Assembly: GCA_032622095.1 (NCBI GenBank) | Contig: CP136062.1 | Span: forward strand, 38,812,918-38,876,917 | From: Siphonodentalium dalli | Taxonomy: Eukaryota; Mollusca; Scaphopoda; Gadilida; Siphonodentaliidae | Direction of reading: 5' to 3' | Length of the DNA stretch: 64,000 nt | The notes under the pieces: model-generated | Database searches by the model: none | What the model saw: the letters and a program-made list of their open reading frames with translations, nothing else | Told to the model about the DNA's origin: nothing | Shown: piece after piece, positions 11,923-63,163 of the stretch | Layout: the number at the start of each line of letters is the position of its first letter | How positions within the stretch are numbered: the first letter of the stretch is position 1 | Translations under genes and position numbers: made by a program

Positions 11923-12997
11923 CGTTTTATAAAGCACTATTGTTCATACTTTGAACATATCTCTCACACTGATGGTAAAGAGTTGCTGCTATATAGTACT
12001 ACAGCTTATACACTATTTATAAGGGATAATGATTTGTTGTCCTTCAAATTGATACATTTATAGCTAGAAATTGAGATTTTTTGAACATTCAGATGGGGCG
12101 CCTTCTAAAAGATAACTGTTATGTCTGGTGTTGAATTGTGCAGGCAGAAAGTCGCAGGATTAACGCCATGCAACAATCAGATAAATGAATGACATTTGTT
12201 CCAGTGTCAGAATATAACTTTCGGGGAGGTGTGGTTTAGTGTGATGCTGTCCTCGTGACCACACACGGAATCTAAGCTATTTTTCTATCGGACACTTGAT
12301 GACTGAATATCAGCCTAATTATTGTCAGGTCTACTTGGGGGGGGATGAAGAAATAATAGTATTACGTTGAAAGACATTCCATTTTTTTTTTTAATTCGGC
12401 ACAGCTTAGAAGAGAATTAATATGAATCGTACGTGACGCGTATTGGAGCAACCACACATGATGTGCCTCAAATATGCCTTTTTTCGGCGACATAAATTAT
12501 AACGCTAAGACTAATTTGTCACATCATGCAGTGGTCACGACGGAGACGACATGCCAACTTGACAAGACATGTCGTGCCTTGTAAAATATTGTCTGGATTC
12601 TCGTCATGACTTCTTCGTTTTTCGTTTTCATTAAGCGAACCAACAAAATTGGTCTAAATGAAATTAATAGACCTAAACCGCATGTGAATTCTTCGTAATC
12701 TGTGAAGTAGTATAGTTACTTTCATTTTTATCGCGATGCTTCATTTCCAATTCCGCGTTTTTTTTTAAATCTGCACACGGTTGCTAACCGGAAGTCACGT
12801 AACACTTTCTCCAAAATCTATGCCCGCGATCTTGAATGGATATAGATACAATATATGACGTCATTCACCTGCCTTAGATATTTGCACCCTTGTTGGTTGC
12901 TATAACTACATATAACCTAATTTGGAACCTAATCTCATTGAAATGGTCGAGATTGTTCCGTAGATCGACTGAACTAAACATACGAATTCTGAATCCC
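11923..12997. other. intergenic, no gene recognised
   Basis: No convincing coding frame. Several T/A homopolymer runs and weak inverted similarity around GTGGTCACGA (12,230-12,560). Nothing further that I can support. Confidence 0.5.
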
Positions 12998-13423
12998 TTT
13001 AGGCTACGTTCATACGCTGGCAAGTTTGCACGGTATGTTCTTGCGGGCATTTCGTCATAGAAAACCACATGGTGCCAGAATATGAACGGAACCGTGCACA
13101 TAGCATGCACCTTTACCAAAGCGAAAGGCATGAAAAGTAACATTTATCTAATTTATCTAATAGTAACAGTGCTATTGTAATTTGCCTTCAAATACCTGTA
13201 TGATTTATTCTTGCGAGATAATTGCATGATATTTACAGGCAAATTCCGGTAGCATCGTTACTAGTGGAACTACAGAGATGTTACTTCGCACGCAGTTAGC
13301 TGTGGCACAGATGCACTGTTTGTGCTTGTTCCGTTCATATTGTGGCAACATATCGTTTTCTATGAGAAAATGACTGCAAACCATACCGTGCAAACTTTCC
13401 ATTGTATTAACGTACCCTTAAAG
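12998..13423. mobile_element. MITE family H copy 1
   Basis: Inverted ends CTTTAGGCTACGTTCATACG and its complement at AACGTACCCTTAAAG, with long internal inverted similarity (GCAAGTTTGCACGGTATG / CATACCGTGCAAACTTTCC). The second copy is at 49056-49475. The open frames are incidental. Confidence 0.75.
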
Positions 13424-14220
13424 TACCGTGCACCCTTCCATATGTTGGTTAGTTGGCTGACAGAAGGTTATGTGAATTTAAAATAGACAACACACTGATC
13501 CCCAAAGGGCTATCCGGGAAAAGATGAGACATTGAGAGCGGTTATTGAAATGTTCTCATTCATTGAAACGACTTGCTTCTATTCGCCACATGTTCAAAAC
13601 ACTATTGTACACAAACACGTAACGCCTGGTCCGAATTGACCAATCATAAACATTAACATAATTACGATATATGACAAATGAAATAAATAATTTAACTCAC
13701 AAAACACAAAACGAATATTGCACTAAAACATGTTGATAGGCCGTATGCATGTTTTGCTATCGTATGTATACACTGCCGACAATATATAGAGAGCGGTTGA
13801 AAATCGCAAATCGCGAAATACCGATCTGGCGAAATTTGGTAACAGATTTAGACAAAATCAGATGTCATTTCAGACTTATCAGAACTAAATAACATAATAA
13901 ATATAATAGTCGTAATGTTGAAATGCACGAAAAATCAAATTAATAAACCGACATTGGCAAACATGCGCACTCGTATTGTTATGACGTACGCAATCAATCT
14001 GGTAGAAATGTGACTTGAAATTGTTTTAATGAGCGAGAATTGTAATTGAAAATGTTGGGGGGGGGGGCCGAAACGTGCAAGTGGCCCTGAAGATACATAT
14101 CCCCGATCTCTTTCTATAACGAATGCGAGCTCCACGCTGAGCAGTCCCCTGCACAGGACTTGCCGCTGCCCGTACTTACATGTCACATTTAGTTGAGACA
14201 TTCGTAGGTTACAACTCATT
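13424..14220. other. intergenic, no gene recognised
   Basis: Contains a G10 run near 14056. The open frame at 13935-14219 on the - strand shows no domain and is read as chance. Confidence 0.5.
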
Positions 14221-14402
14221 CTGCATCATTCTGAGAAACTGAACTGTCCATATTCATTTGAAAATTATCTAGATCAAGCAAGAATGAATTGTAACTGACA
14301 AAACACTTCAATAAAAATGTTAGATTTAATTAAGAAAATGCACATGCCGGCAGCGTTCAGACATAGCGTAGCGAGGGGACTGAACTATGTTTTGCAGCTT
14401 GT
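14221..14402. repeat. dispersed repeat, copy 1 of 2
   Basis: Shares CATTCTGAGAAAnTGAACTGTCCATATTC and GGGACTGAACTnTGTTTnGCAGCTT with 57915-58092. Unclassified. Confidence 0.65.
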
Positions 14403-15148
14403 AACGAAGGTTCTCCATTAGAGGTTACGTGGATTGCGTATCGTTTATGAAGTTCGCAACGGCTGTTTATCGGAAATCGCAATTTCATCCATGTGCAGAC
14501 ACAACTTATTAGAGTTATTTGCTATACACCCTTAAAGCGACATATAACATTCAAGCCTCAAATTAAAACCCACTGATTTCACGCACTCGTCGTGCGTCAT
14601 AGATTAGTAATGTTCGTGTAACGTGTGATACTAAGGAAATGCACTCAGCGGTCAAAGTCGCATGATTTCTCGGCGCGAAAAACACGCGTTTATTACGGCG
14701 CAAGGAAAAGTAGCAGTTGTAAATAATAGTTGGTGGTAAGGGCAAGCTGCGACCACCCGTACGCTTAATTCACTTCCATCAAAATAATATTCCTCCGAGA
14801 CAAATCCCATTATCACCCTGTTTACATAGCGTTGGTCGCGTCGGCCTTTCGATTAATAGCATATTTGATCAATCTTCTTTGTTAAACGTTTCGTAAGATA
14901 CAGGTTTCGTAAAATATTGGATTAAAATAAACTTCTAAACGGAATTGCCATGTACGTGATAGACGAACCGGTCATGTAAGCCAGGTGAATTGTAATGGCA
15001 AAATAAGTTAAAAGTTTGTGTGGCTGCACATGGCTATTGAAATATGTAGATTGTGTAGCTACATGAACTATACATGTATATAGACGAATGATCACGCCCG
15101 ATACTTGCGGAATGCAAAATTGATGCAACACTGTCGACGTTTTTCACT
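14403..15148. other. intergenic, no gene recognised
   Basis: I see no repeat shared within the window and no credible exon. Confidence 0.5.
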
Positions 15149-15578
15149 TTAAGGCCCAATTAACTCTCGAATGCCCAGATCGCATAATACACAACATATT
15201 CCATTTTATATACCACTTGAAAGAAGAACCAAAGATTTTCATTCCACCAAAATACGGAACAGCTGTGGCCCAGGAGAGTCAATCAAGCGATGGAGATTCT
15301 CAGATTCACCCCCAAGACTTGCCCGGTTATTTACCCCAGAATGCATCATAATTAATAACAAAGAGCGTTATCTTCCAGTGGAAATAATAAACTGGCAGTA
15401 CAGACCAGATCGAAATTAACCACTGAACATACGTCGGTACCTTGACAGAAACATGCTCCGTTTATCCGACTTGATAAGTTGATAATACAATGTAGGAGCA
15501 TCCTCTTTCAAATGATGTCACATTTGGAACATGCTGTGTATAATGTGATCTCGCGATTCGAAACTTAAGTGGGCCTTT
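15149..15578. repeat. MITE family D copy 3
   Basis: Left TTAAGGCCCAATTAACTCTCGA, right CGAAACTTAAGTGGGCCTTT. Inner GATAATACAATGTnGnAGCnTCCTCTTTCAAATG is the family core. Confidence 0.75.
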
Positions 15579-15707
15579 CATTATAAGAAGCGAACGAGAT
15601 ATACCCACGCTTGGCGTTCGCCGATATGTATGAAACTTTCGCGGTAATCAATGCTTGTCAATCACAAACATATGAACAGTGAGAGTTTTGTCTCATTATC
15701 CTCTCTA

Positions 15708-16208
15708 TTACCTTACTCGAATTTAAATTATCGCAGTTCTATTTTTCTCGGGAATTTAAAACTGATCGAAAAATAGTACGACTCCCAAGTTTTGTCTAGG
15801 CCAGTCCACAGGAAATACAAGAGGGCATGTTGCTGAATTTACCTATATAATGAACGGATGAATAGACCATGAATATACATTGTACATGTATTCATAAATT
15901 TACATTCGACCAACCGCTATCAAGACCATTGCTCACAATGCAAAAAGGCAAACCATGACAACTTAGTCTGCACGATGAAAATCCACCGCGAATGTGTTTA
16001 ATATACAGGTACACGTATACTAGCTACCGCAATGACCAAGACCCGAAACTTTCGTCAACTTAAAGATATACGAAAATACCACGAAAATATTACGAAAACA
16101 TTTTTGTCAGTTTTGAATTCGCGCAGCTAGGTGCGCGAATTTAAAGTGCGCGAATTCAAAACTGAGCAAAAAATAGTACTGCGCGAATTTAAATACGAGT
16201 AAGGTAGC
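15708..16208. mobile_element. MITE with ~60-bp TIRs (ACCTTACTCGAATTTAAAT)
   Basis: Left CTATTACCTTACTCGAATTT ... CTATTTTTCTCGGGAATTTAAAAC. Right end is the inverse: GAATTCAAAACTGAGCAAAA then AAATACGAGTAAGGTAG. Single copy here, non-coding. Confidence 0.7.
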
Positions 16209-17131
16209 CAACGATTTAACAGGTATCAAGATTCACGTCGCGACATTAGTTAAAATATAGCTTACTTTTTTTTATTCGCGCTTGTCGCCGCATATTTGAA
16301 GTTTCCTATGGACCTTGAATGACCTAAACCAGTTCTCCAAAACCGGAACGTCAGAGTCCGTAACAGTTTTCTGTTAACCATGGGTAGCATTAACGGTACT
16401 CAATCAGATTCGATGGTCCACATATCATCATATTCCAACAACAATATTTTTTTTAAATGCCGCTTCAGTTATCAAAATGCCCAAAGCGGCCTGCATTACG
16501 AGTTGTTTGACGTCAATACATCGATGGCGATACCACATTTTTGGTCTGTTCTGGCAATTTCCAATTATAGATGCAACAGCTATGTGTAGCTATTTTATCT
16601 ACCATTTCCTACGAAATTCCCCGATACAATTGGCGATAACGAATTGGCGATAAAAGCATCCGTATCGTTACTGCAGTTGCGATACAAGGCGCTCGTGACG
16701 TCGTTGCATGGTTCAAAATCATGAATGAACTGAAGTCATATCAATCGCGTGAAAAATCAAAACGACATTCCAACGTATATTCTTGCGTCTATAAACAAAT
16801 AGTTCCAAGGATTTAACATTATTTGCTTGCATACCAGGCATCCATCATGGGTATTATGGTATAACATATCACAAAGTAACTAATATGTATTTGTTCAGAA
16901 TTTATTATAAGTGTACGAGAAGTTGTCCATTGAATACAATTGCCATTAGGCATATGCGCGTGAACTTGCAGGTTGTGAGAATGTAGTAAAGCGAGCTAAT
17001 CGCGTGGCAGATACCTTTGCAGGTTGGGAGAATTTACTCAAGAAAGCTAATCGTCGGACGCAAATTAAACAGTTTTGGCATTTAAGAAACTCCTAGAATG
17101 TAATTTGTGCGGTGGATTCTGTCACACCAAT
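16209..17131. other. intergenic, mostly unclassified
   Basis: About 16,400-16,500 is similar to the family P repeats at 36110 and 50455 (ATATCATCA...TTTAGTTATCA core). The 69-codon open frame at 16380 overlaps this repeat and is not called a gene. Confidence 0.5.
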
Positions 17132-17320
17132 GGTAGATAAATGTGTTATATGCACAATGTGTTTGTAACGATTCATGTATCGCGACTCTGCTAGTTTTCG
17201 TGGCCATATAGCGACTTGGCGACCAATGTCGCCTCCTCGATATATGGCCACGGAAACTAGCCTTGTCGCGATACATGAATCGATACAAACACATTGTGTA
17301 TATAACACACATGTATCTAC
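17132..17320. repeat. foldback with ~78-bp arms
   Basis: Left arm from GTAGATAAATGTGTTATATG to GTGGCCATATA; right arm from TATATGGCCACGG to CACACATGTATCTAC. The inner GCGAC/GTCGC can extend the stem. It forms the left end of element E copy 1, replacing the shorter hairpin seen in copies 2 and 3. Confidence 0.8.
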
Positions 17321-17547
17321 ATTTGACTTTCGTAACACAATATTTTACCAATTTGCATTGTATGCAAGCATTACCGTGAGCTGTTGCAACTAAGGTTGAG
17401 GTGTATTGTGTTGTTATAATTTATGAACTCACTTCCGATGACATTTCGGTTGCACCAGCTTGCGGAATATCAGAAGCACAGATAAGCACGAGCATCTGCA
17501 TGTTTAGATATTGGTTTTGCATATGTGATATGGGTCTCGGACCCATT

Positions 17548-18057
17548 GGCTGTGGACACACGTACCACAGTAGCGATGGCATAGTAGATGTGACAATTAA
17601 TTATGGTAGAGTTTGGTGACAATTGGTCAACATAATTTATATGCCATAGGGAGTCGTGTCGCGCGCCGCATATTCTCAGTGAGTCGACTGACCAATTAAC
17701 CCATTGAGTTTCACCAAGGTTGATCTATACTCATTACGTTTAGCCACATTGTATTCTCTACGATACATAAAATTTCACGACCGATCGTCCAGAATTGTCT
17801 TTGTGTGTTAGCATTAAAAATATAACATTGCGTATTGAGTAACGATCAACAGCGACAAGACATTCGGTTTTATAAATCATTGAGATGTCGATCTCGACGT
17901 TGATAGAGCCTGGAAAAGACTCATTGTGTGAATGTGCGGCGGGCGACATGTCTCGCTATGGCACAGGAATATGACGACCAATTGTCGCCAAAATTGCATG
18001 ATAATTATTTGTCACACCTACTATGCCATCGCTACTGTGATACGTGTGTCCGCAGTC
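17548..18057. mobile_element. MITE family F copy 1, nested in E copy 1 (TSD ATT)
   Basis: Ends GGCTGTGGACACACGTACCA and inverted ATACGTGTGTCCGCAGTC. ATT flanks both sides. Element E copy 2 keeps the empty site CAGATCCATTCATTTATGG. Second copy of F at 48177. Confidence 0.8.
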
Positions 18058-18137
18058 ATTCATATATGATCTAATCTTCTATTTAGGTACAGTTGTCAGG
18101 AAAAAGTAACAGTATTGGAATATTTTGTTAATTATAC

Positions 18138-18550
18138 TGTACATGGTTCGCGCTTCCACTTGCGAAATTTGGCAAAAATAATTCACATTTGGCCAAAAAT
18201 ATTTTCATTTGGCAAAAAATATTTTTAATTCATATTAAGATCAGTTATTTCTGATGGTGGGCGGGATTACTAATCATCCTGTGATGTGCCCTTCTGATTG
18301 AGATACCTTTCTACCATTGTATTGTTCGGTGATTGGATTATTGTTGTATGATAAACCACAATATAGACGCGAGTATAATTAATTATTAACTAACTACTTT
18401 TCTATGGATAACAAAAGTCGTTCAAACCGCGAGTGTCGAAACATAAGACTGAAGGTTGCAGAAAATGATACTATCGGGGATAGTGGCAACAAATATTGTC
18501 ATTTGGCAAATTATTTGGCAAAAGTCAATTTCGGTCCAGCGTGGACCCTG
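18138..18550. mobile_element. 413-bp insertion in E copy 1 (7-bp TSD ATTATAC)
   Basis: Flanked by ATTATAC (18131-18137, 18551-18557). Copies E2-E4 are continuous here. Degenerate inverted ends (GGTTCGCGCTTCC...CGAAATTTGG / CAATTTCGGTCCAGCGTGGACC). Inside are repeated ATTTGGCAAAAATA motifs. Confidence 0.65.
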
Positions 18551-18740
18551 ATTATACATGGACATGGCAAACAATATTAATTTACTAAGAGTATAATCAA
18601 ATCATGTTCTTGTATATTTAAATGATTGTTTGTTGGATTGGGTTATCTCTCTTCAACCATATTCATCCGTCATCAATAGCCATATGTATCTACAATAGCT
18701 ACATGTATGGCTATTGTAGCTATAATTGGGAATTGCCAGA

Positions 18741-19024
18741 TCTGCATGGTCGTATGGGACAGGGATCTTCATGTGCATGTAGTGAACCATATATGGGGGC
18801 GAATAAATTCCGTTATAGGAGAGTAATGGAGCAGATATCCGACGTAAACCGGCGTCTGTAACAACCGATATCACAAGCTCGTTTATGTCCAAGGAGTCGA
18901 GGATGTGGTCGAGCAATAAGAGGGGTGGCTTAACCAGGAATGAGTCTACAACCGGCCAAGTAGGCGGGAGCCAGTGCAATGTCTCTACCCCGTCACCACA
19001 GTGTCTCCACCCCCGTCATCATAA
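18741..19024. other. intergenic, no gene recognised
   Basis: Short open frames on both strands without domain features. A CCACAGTGTCTCCACCCCC stretch is the only compositional peculiarity. Confidence 0.5.
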
Positions 19025-19193
19025 CCACCCCTGGTCAAGTGGTCCTGCTAATGCGGTGGAGTCCTGCTGCTGAATTTCTATGATTGTGTTAGGGCTAACT
19101 GATGCATTTCATAAAAAGTACCGTTTTTGTTTTATATTTGTTTATAACGTCCTATTCGCGGTGTTCAATAATCTGAACATATCGAGGAAAACC

Positions 19194-19265
19194 CCTAATG
19201 AGTATCAAACCCCTAATGAGTATCAAACCCCTAATGAGTATCAAACCCCTAATGAGTATCAAACA
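19194..19265. repeat. 18-bp tandem repeat x4 inside MITE B copy 2
   Basis: ACCCCTAATGAGTATCAA units, four perfect copies. Absent from the other B copies, so a local expansion. Confidence 0.9.
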
Positions 19266-19277
19266 GTCAAACACATA

Positions 19278-19283
19278 TTTATT
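19278..19283 (-). promoter_or_regulatory. candidate polyadenylation signal AATAAA for VMAT
   Basis: First AATAAA I find on the sense strand after the VMAT stop, about 640 nt downstream. It is also inside a MITE family B copy, at the equivalent element position. If used, the 3' UTR contains the 137-bp palindrome at 19628-19764. Confidence 0.35.
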
Positions 19284-19627
19284 GAGAAATATATATTTCT
19301 AATATCGGTTGTATTAGTTGTTGAAAATCGATTATAACTAGGATTGTTATTCACGTCGTTAAAGAAACCCCAGCGCAGGCATTATTATATTTTTCAAAAA
19401 ATATATGTTCTCGAATGTTTCGAACTTTAGAACAAACACAACGGTACTCTTTCGTAACGGCATCAGTTTGCCCTACCCGCATCATAGAAATTCAGCAGGA
19501 CCACCAGTATCATAGCATATTAACAGGACCACTTGACCGTGGTGGTAACTGGATCAGTGAGCGATTATGGCTGCGCCGTTGACGAGAGTATGAAATTTGG
19601 TGTTTTATGTTACAGTAATGCCCTAAA

Positions 19628-19764
19628 TAATTATGGGTAACTTTTCAGGGTTTAGTCGGAAATATGGCTTGTTGCCATTCATCGGAAAGCTCTCAGTGAG
19701 AGCTTTCCGGTGAATGGCAACAAGCCATATTTCCGACTAAATCCTGAAAAGTTACCAATAATTA
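19628..19764. repeat. 137-bp near-perfect palindrome downstream of VMAT stop
   Basis: Arms 19628-19695 and 19697-19764 match at 65 of 68 positions around a single G (19696). The centre reads AGCTCTCAGTGAGAGCT. It lies 162 nt past the VMAT stop, so a transcribed 3' UTR would form a 68-bp hairpin. Confidence 0.92.
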
Positions 19765-19925
19765 TGCTGTGGTTAAGGAGTCGATTATCATCTGAATCAT
19801 CATTGTGCTGTCGCCTGAACAGTGAACACTCGACTGACTGAAGGTTATGGCCCGTCATATGTAATATTCTCGACCAAATCTTTGACAAAGACAGCTTCTG
19901 GTATTCCAAAAAAGTCGCTACATCT

Positions 19926-60470
<40,545 letters not shown>

Positions 60471-60494
60471 CTGTGAAAGAATCAATTCATCAAT

Positions 60495-60990
60495 TTAAAG
60501 GTACGGTTGGCCTTGGCGGTGGGTATCCTGTGAAAATATTTCCACCCGTCAAAAACCGCCACAAACAGAAAGAACAACAAAATGTAGACAGACTTTGTCC
60601 GTATACAAATAAGAAATATCGCATAAACAGTATGTTATTGTCATATATTTGACCATTGTTATGTAAACAAAAGCATAAAAAGTTACTTTTCTGGTGTTTA
60701 TATTATGATGGTAAACATAAAGAGCGTTCTTTGTTGGTGAATTCCTGATATGGAACGAATAAAGAGCGTTTATGCCATATGTGTGATTAGCCAGCAGCAT
60801 TGTGCTGTCTTCTGTAACACAATCAGACTCTTGCTTAGGTAAAATATAGTAAATATTTATGATAACATGCTGTTTACGCGATGGTCATGGTATATATGAA
60901 CGAAACTTTATGCGTTTTAATGTTTTTCTGTCTACGGTGATTGGAACAAATATGAATATTTTCGACAACGAAGGCCTCACGTGCCTTTAA
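60495..60990. mobile_element. MITE family G copy 2
   Basis: TTAAAGGTACGGTTGGCCTT ... GGCCTCACGTGCCTTTAA; pair of 37029-37530. The open frames inside occur in both copies and have stops in different places. Confidence 0.82.
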
Positions 60991-61253
60991 ATATGGATTC
61001 CAGACATCTAGAAACTGTTATAACGACAACAACATACAAAATATAATTTAACAATTGTGTATTCTATGTGCGGACGAATAATATATATGACATATATTCT
61101 AGACATGTGGGTTATTCCCGTTCACCCGACAGCGAGTAGTTACACAATTAACAAGCCGCAGTTATAGTCACATAAACTTAAGAGTACTTCCGACCATTGG
61201 CCAGATTGCCGCAGATGCATTCCTTGTAGAGTTTAAGAGGTCTTGCAATTCAC

Positions 61254-61794
61254 AATTATAGCTACAATAGCTATATGTAGCTATTGTAGCTACATTTGAC
61301 TATCGTAAAACAATATTTTACCAATTTGCATAACATGCATACATTACCGCGAGCTGTTGCAACTAAGGTTGAGTGATGGGTATTGTGCTGTTACAACTTA
61401 TGAAATCACTTCCGATGACATTTCGGTTGCACCAACTTGCGGAATATCAGAGAAGCATAGCTAAGTAGTAAGCACATGCATCTGTTTCGATATTGGTTAT
61501 GCATATGTGATATGGGATTCAGATCCATCCACAAATGATCTATTCTTCTTCTATTTGGGCACAGTTGTCAGTAAAAAGTAAGAATATTGGATTATTTTGT
61601 TAATTACACATGGACATGGCAAACAATATTAATTTACTAAGAGTATAGTCAAATCATGTTCTTGTATATTTAACTGACTGTATGTTGGATTGGGTTATCT
61701 CTCTTCAACCAGATTCATCCATCATCAATAGCCATATGTAGCTACACTAGCTACGTATGGCTATTGTAGCTATAATTGGGAATTGCCAAACCTG
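61254..61794. mobile_element. MITE family E copy 3
   Basis: AATTATAGCTACAATAGCTA ... GGCTATTGTAGCTATAATTG; uninterrupted copy, with TIRs made of CTACAATAGCTA motifs. Confidence 0.8.
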
Positions 61795-62167
61795 CTGAAG
61801 CAGAAAGTTACATGCGCCTCAAAGCCAATTACCTCCATATACCAGGACGAAATATCGAGGAAGTATTTAATAGAATATATAATAGTAAATATATATTTAA
61901 CCTTAATTTTAGTGTTTAACTATGTAACTATATCACGCTATTATATATTTTGTTACAAACGAGTACATTTAGTTATTGAAAAATTAAATCAAATAGTTGT
62001 TGGCGTCCCTTTCAAATGTCGAATCTATAATGGATAAATGGATATACAATTCAATATCAAACATTGTGCCCTTCGTATTATTTTAGCCAAGTTGTTTGAT
62101 GTATTAGAAGTAAAATATGTTCCATTAAAGATGGATTATCTCCTCATATAACAATTTTGAAATAATT

Positions 62168-62690
62168 TCGTGGGTATAAAATAATAAATATGAATTGAAG
62201 ACCCCTGTTCAGAAATGCTTATATCAATTAATATTGGTTTTATTTCGAATATTTTATTATAAAATGAGATGATTAAATCCGACAATTTATTGTGTATAAA
62301 ATAACAAATATGAATCGAAGACCCTGTCCAGAAATGCTTCTATCAATTAATATTGATTTTATTTCGAATATTTTATTATAAAGTGAGATGATTAAAGCGA
62401 AACGTTACTGTTCTAGTTTTATTATAGACAATTCGTGCGCTGCCATATAGCGTTAGGGTGCTCCAATAGCTAGGCTCCGAACGTCAAATGTCCCAGATTG
62501 ATTGTTTATAGTCATATGCGATAATTAAATTGCACAATAAAACTTCTGGTCTCTGTTAACAGTGACCACTTTTGCTTTAGATAAACAACCAGGCGTGTTT
62601 AGACCAGAAAATATTCGAAATATAATCAATATTAATCGATAGAAGCATTTCCGGACAGGTCTTCGACTCATGTCTAATATTTTATACCTC
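62168..62690. repeat. 119-bp direct duplication plus inverted third copy
   Basis: TATGAATTGAAGACCCCTGT ... and TATGAATCGAAGACCCTGTC ... in tandem (62168-62398), then an inverted part (GATAGAAGCATTTCCGGACAG ...) at 62605-62690. Confidence 0.8.
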
Positions 62691-62702
62691 GCGGTAACTA
62701 TA

Positions 62703-63163
62703 TGTGACCCGCCATATCAAATCCAGTCGTAAGTCGGGATCTGTTTTTACCCTGTGCCAATGCATTCTCTTATATATGCGAGTCGACCATAGGTCGCCTC
62801 GCATATATAAGAGAATGCATTGGCCTCACAATTTTTTTATAATTTTTTTAAATAAATGTTTCTGACAATTTTTAGGACATAAAATAAAAAACATCCATTA
62901 CCCTGCAGGGAGCCCCACACATATATAGAAGCATATAGAAGAGTGTCGTCTGCTCATATTTGTCTGGGGCTCTGTATGGGTGAAATTATAAAATTGTTAA
63001 AGAATACAAGAAAAAATTATTGAAATTGTAAAAAATTGTTAGGCCAATGCATTCTCTTATATATGCGAGCCGACTTATTGTCGACTCGCATATATAAGAG
63101 AATGCAATGGCACAGAGTAAAAAAAATCCCGACTTATGACTGGATTTGATATGGCGGGTCACA
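62703..63163. mobile_element. HP element, TATA-type, copy 3
   Basis: TGTGACCCGCCATATCAAAT ... GGCGGGTCACA, TATA on both sides. Hairpins 62757-62823 (intact) and 63044-63110 (three changes). Confidence 0.88.

Larger units (their letters stand above)
17281..18740. mobile_element. MITE family E copy 1, carrying two nested insertions
   Basis: Shared order: ACATTTGACTnTCGTAA, GAGCTGTTGCAACTAAGGTT, GACATTTCGGTTGCACC, TTGGATTGGGTTATCTCTCT, then TAGCTATAATTGGGAATTGCC. Copies 2 and 3 (42170, 61254) are ~540 bp; this one is enlarged by F1 (17548-18057) and by 18138-18550. Confidence 0.8.
19025..19545 (+). mobile_element. MITE family B copy 2 (521 bp, TSD TAA)
   Basis: CCACCCCTGGTCAAGTGGTC and inverted CCACTTGACCGTGGTGG ends, TAA duplicated at 19022-19024 and 19546-19548. 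Oriented opposite to copy 1. It lies 380 bp downstream of the VMAT stop and has an 18-bp internal expansion (19194-19265). Confidence 0.85.
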
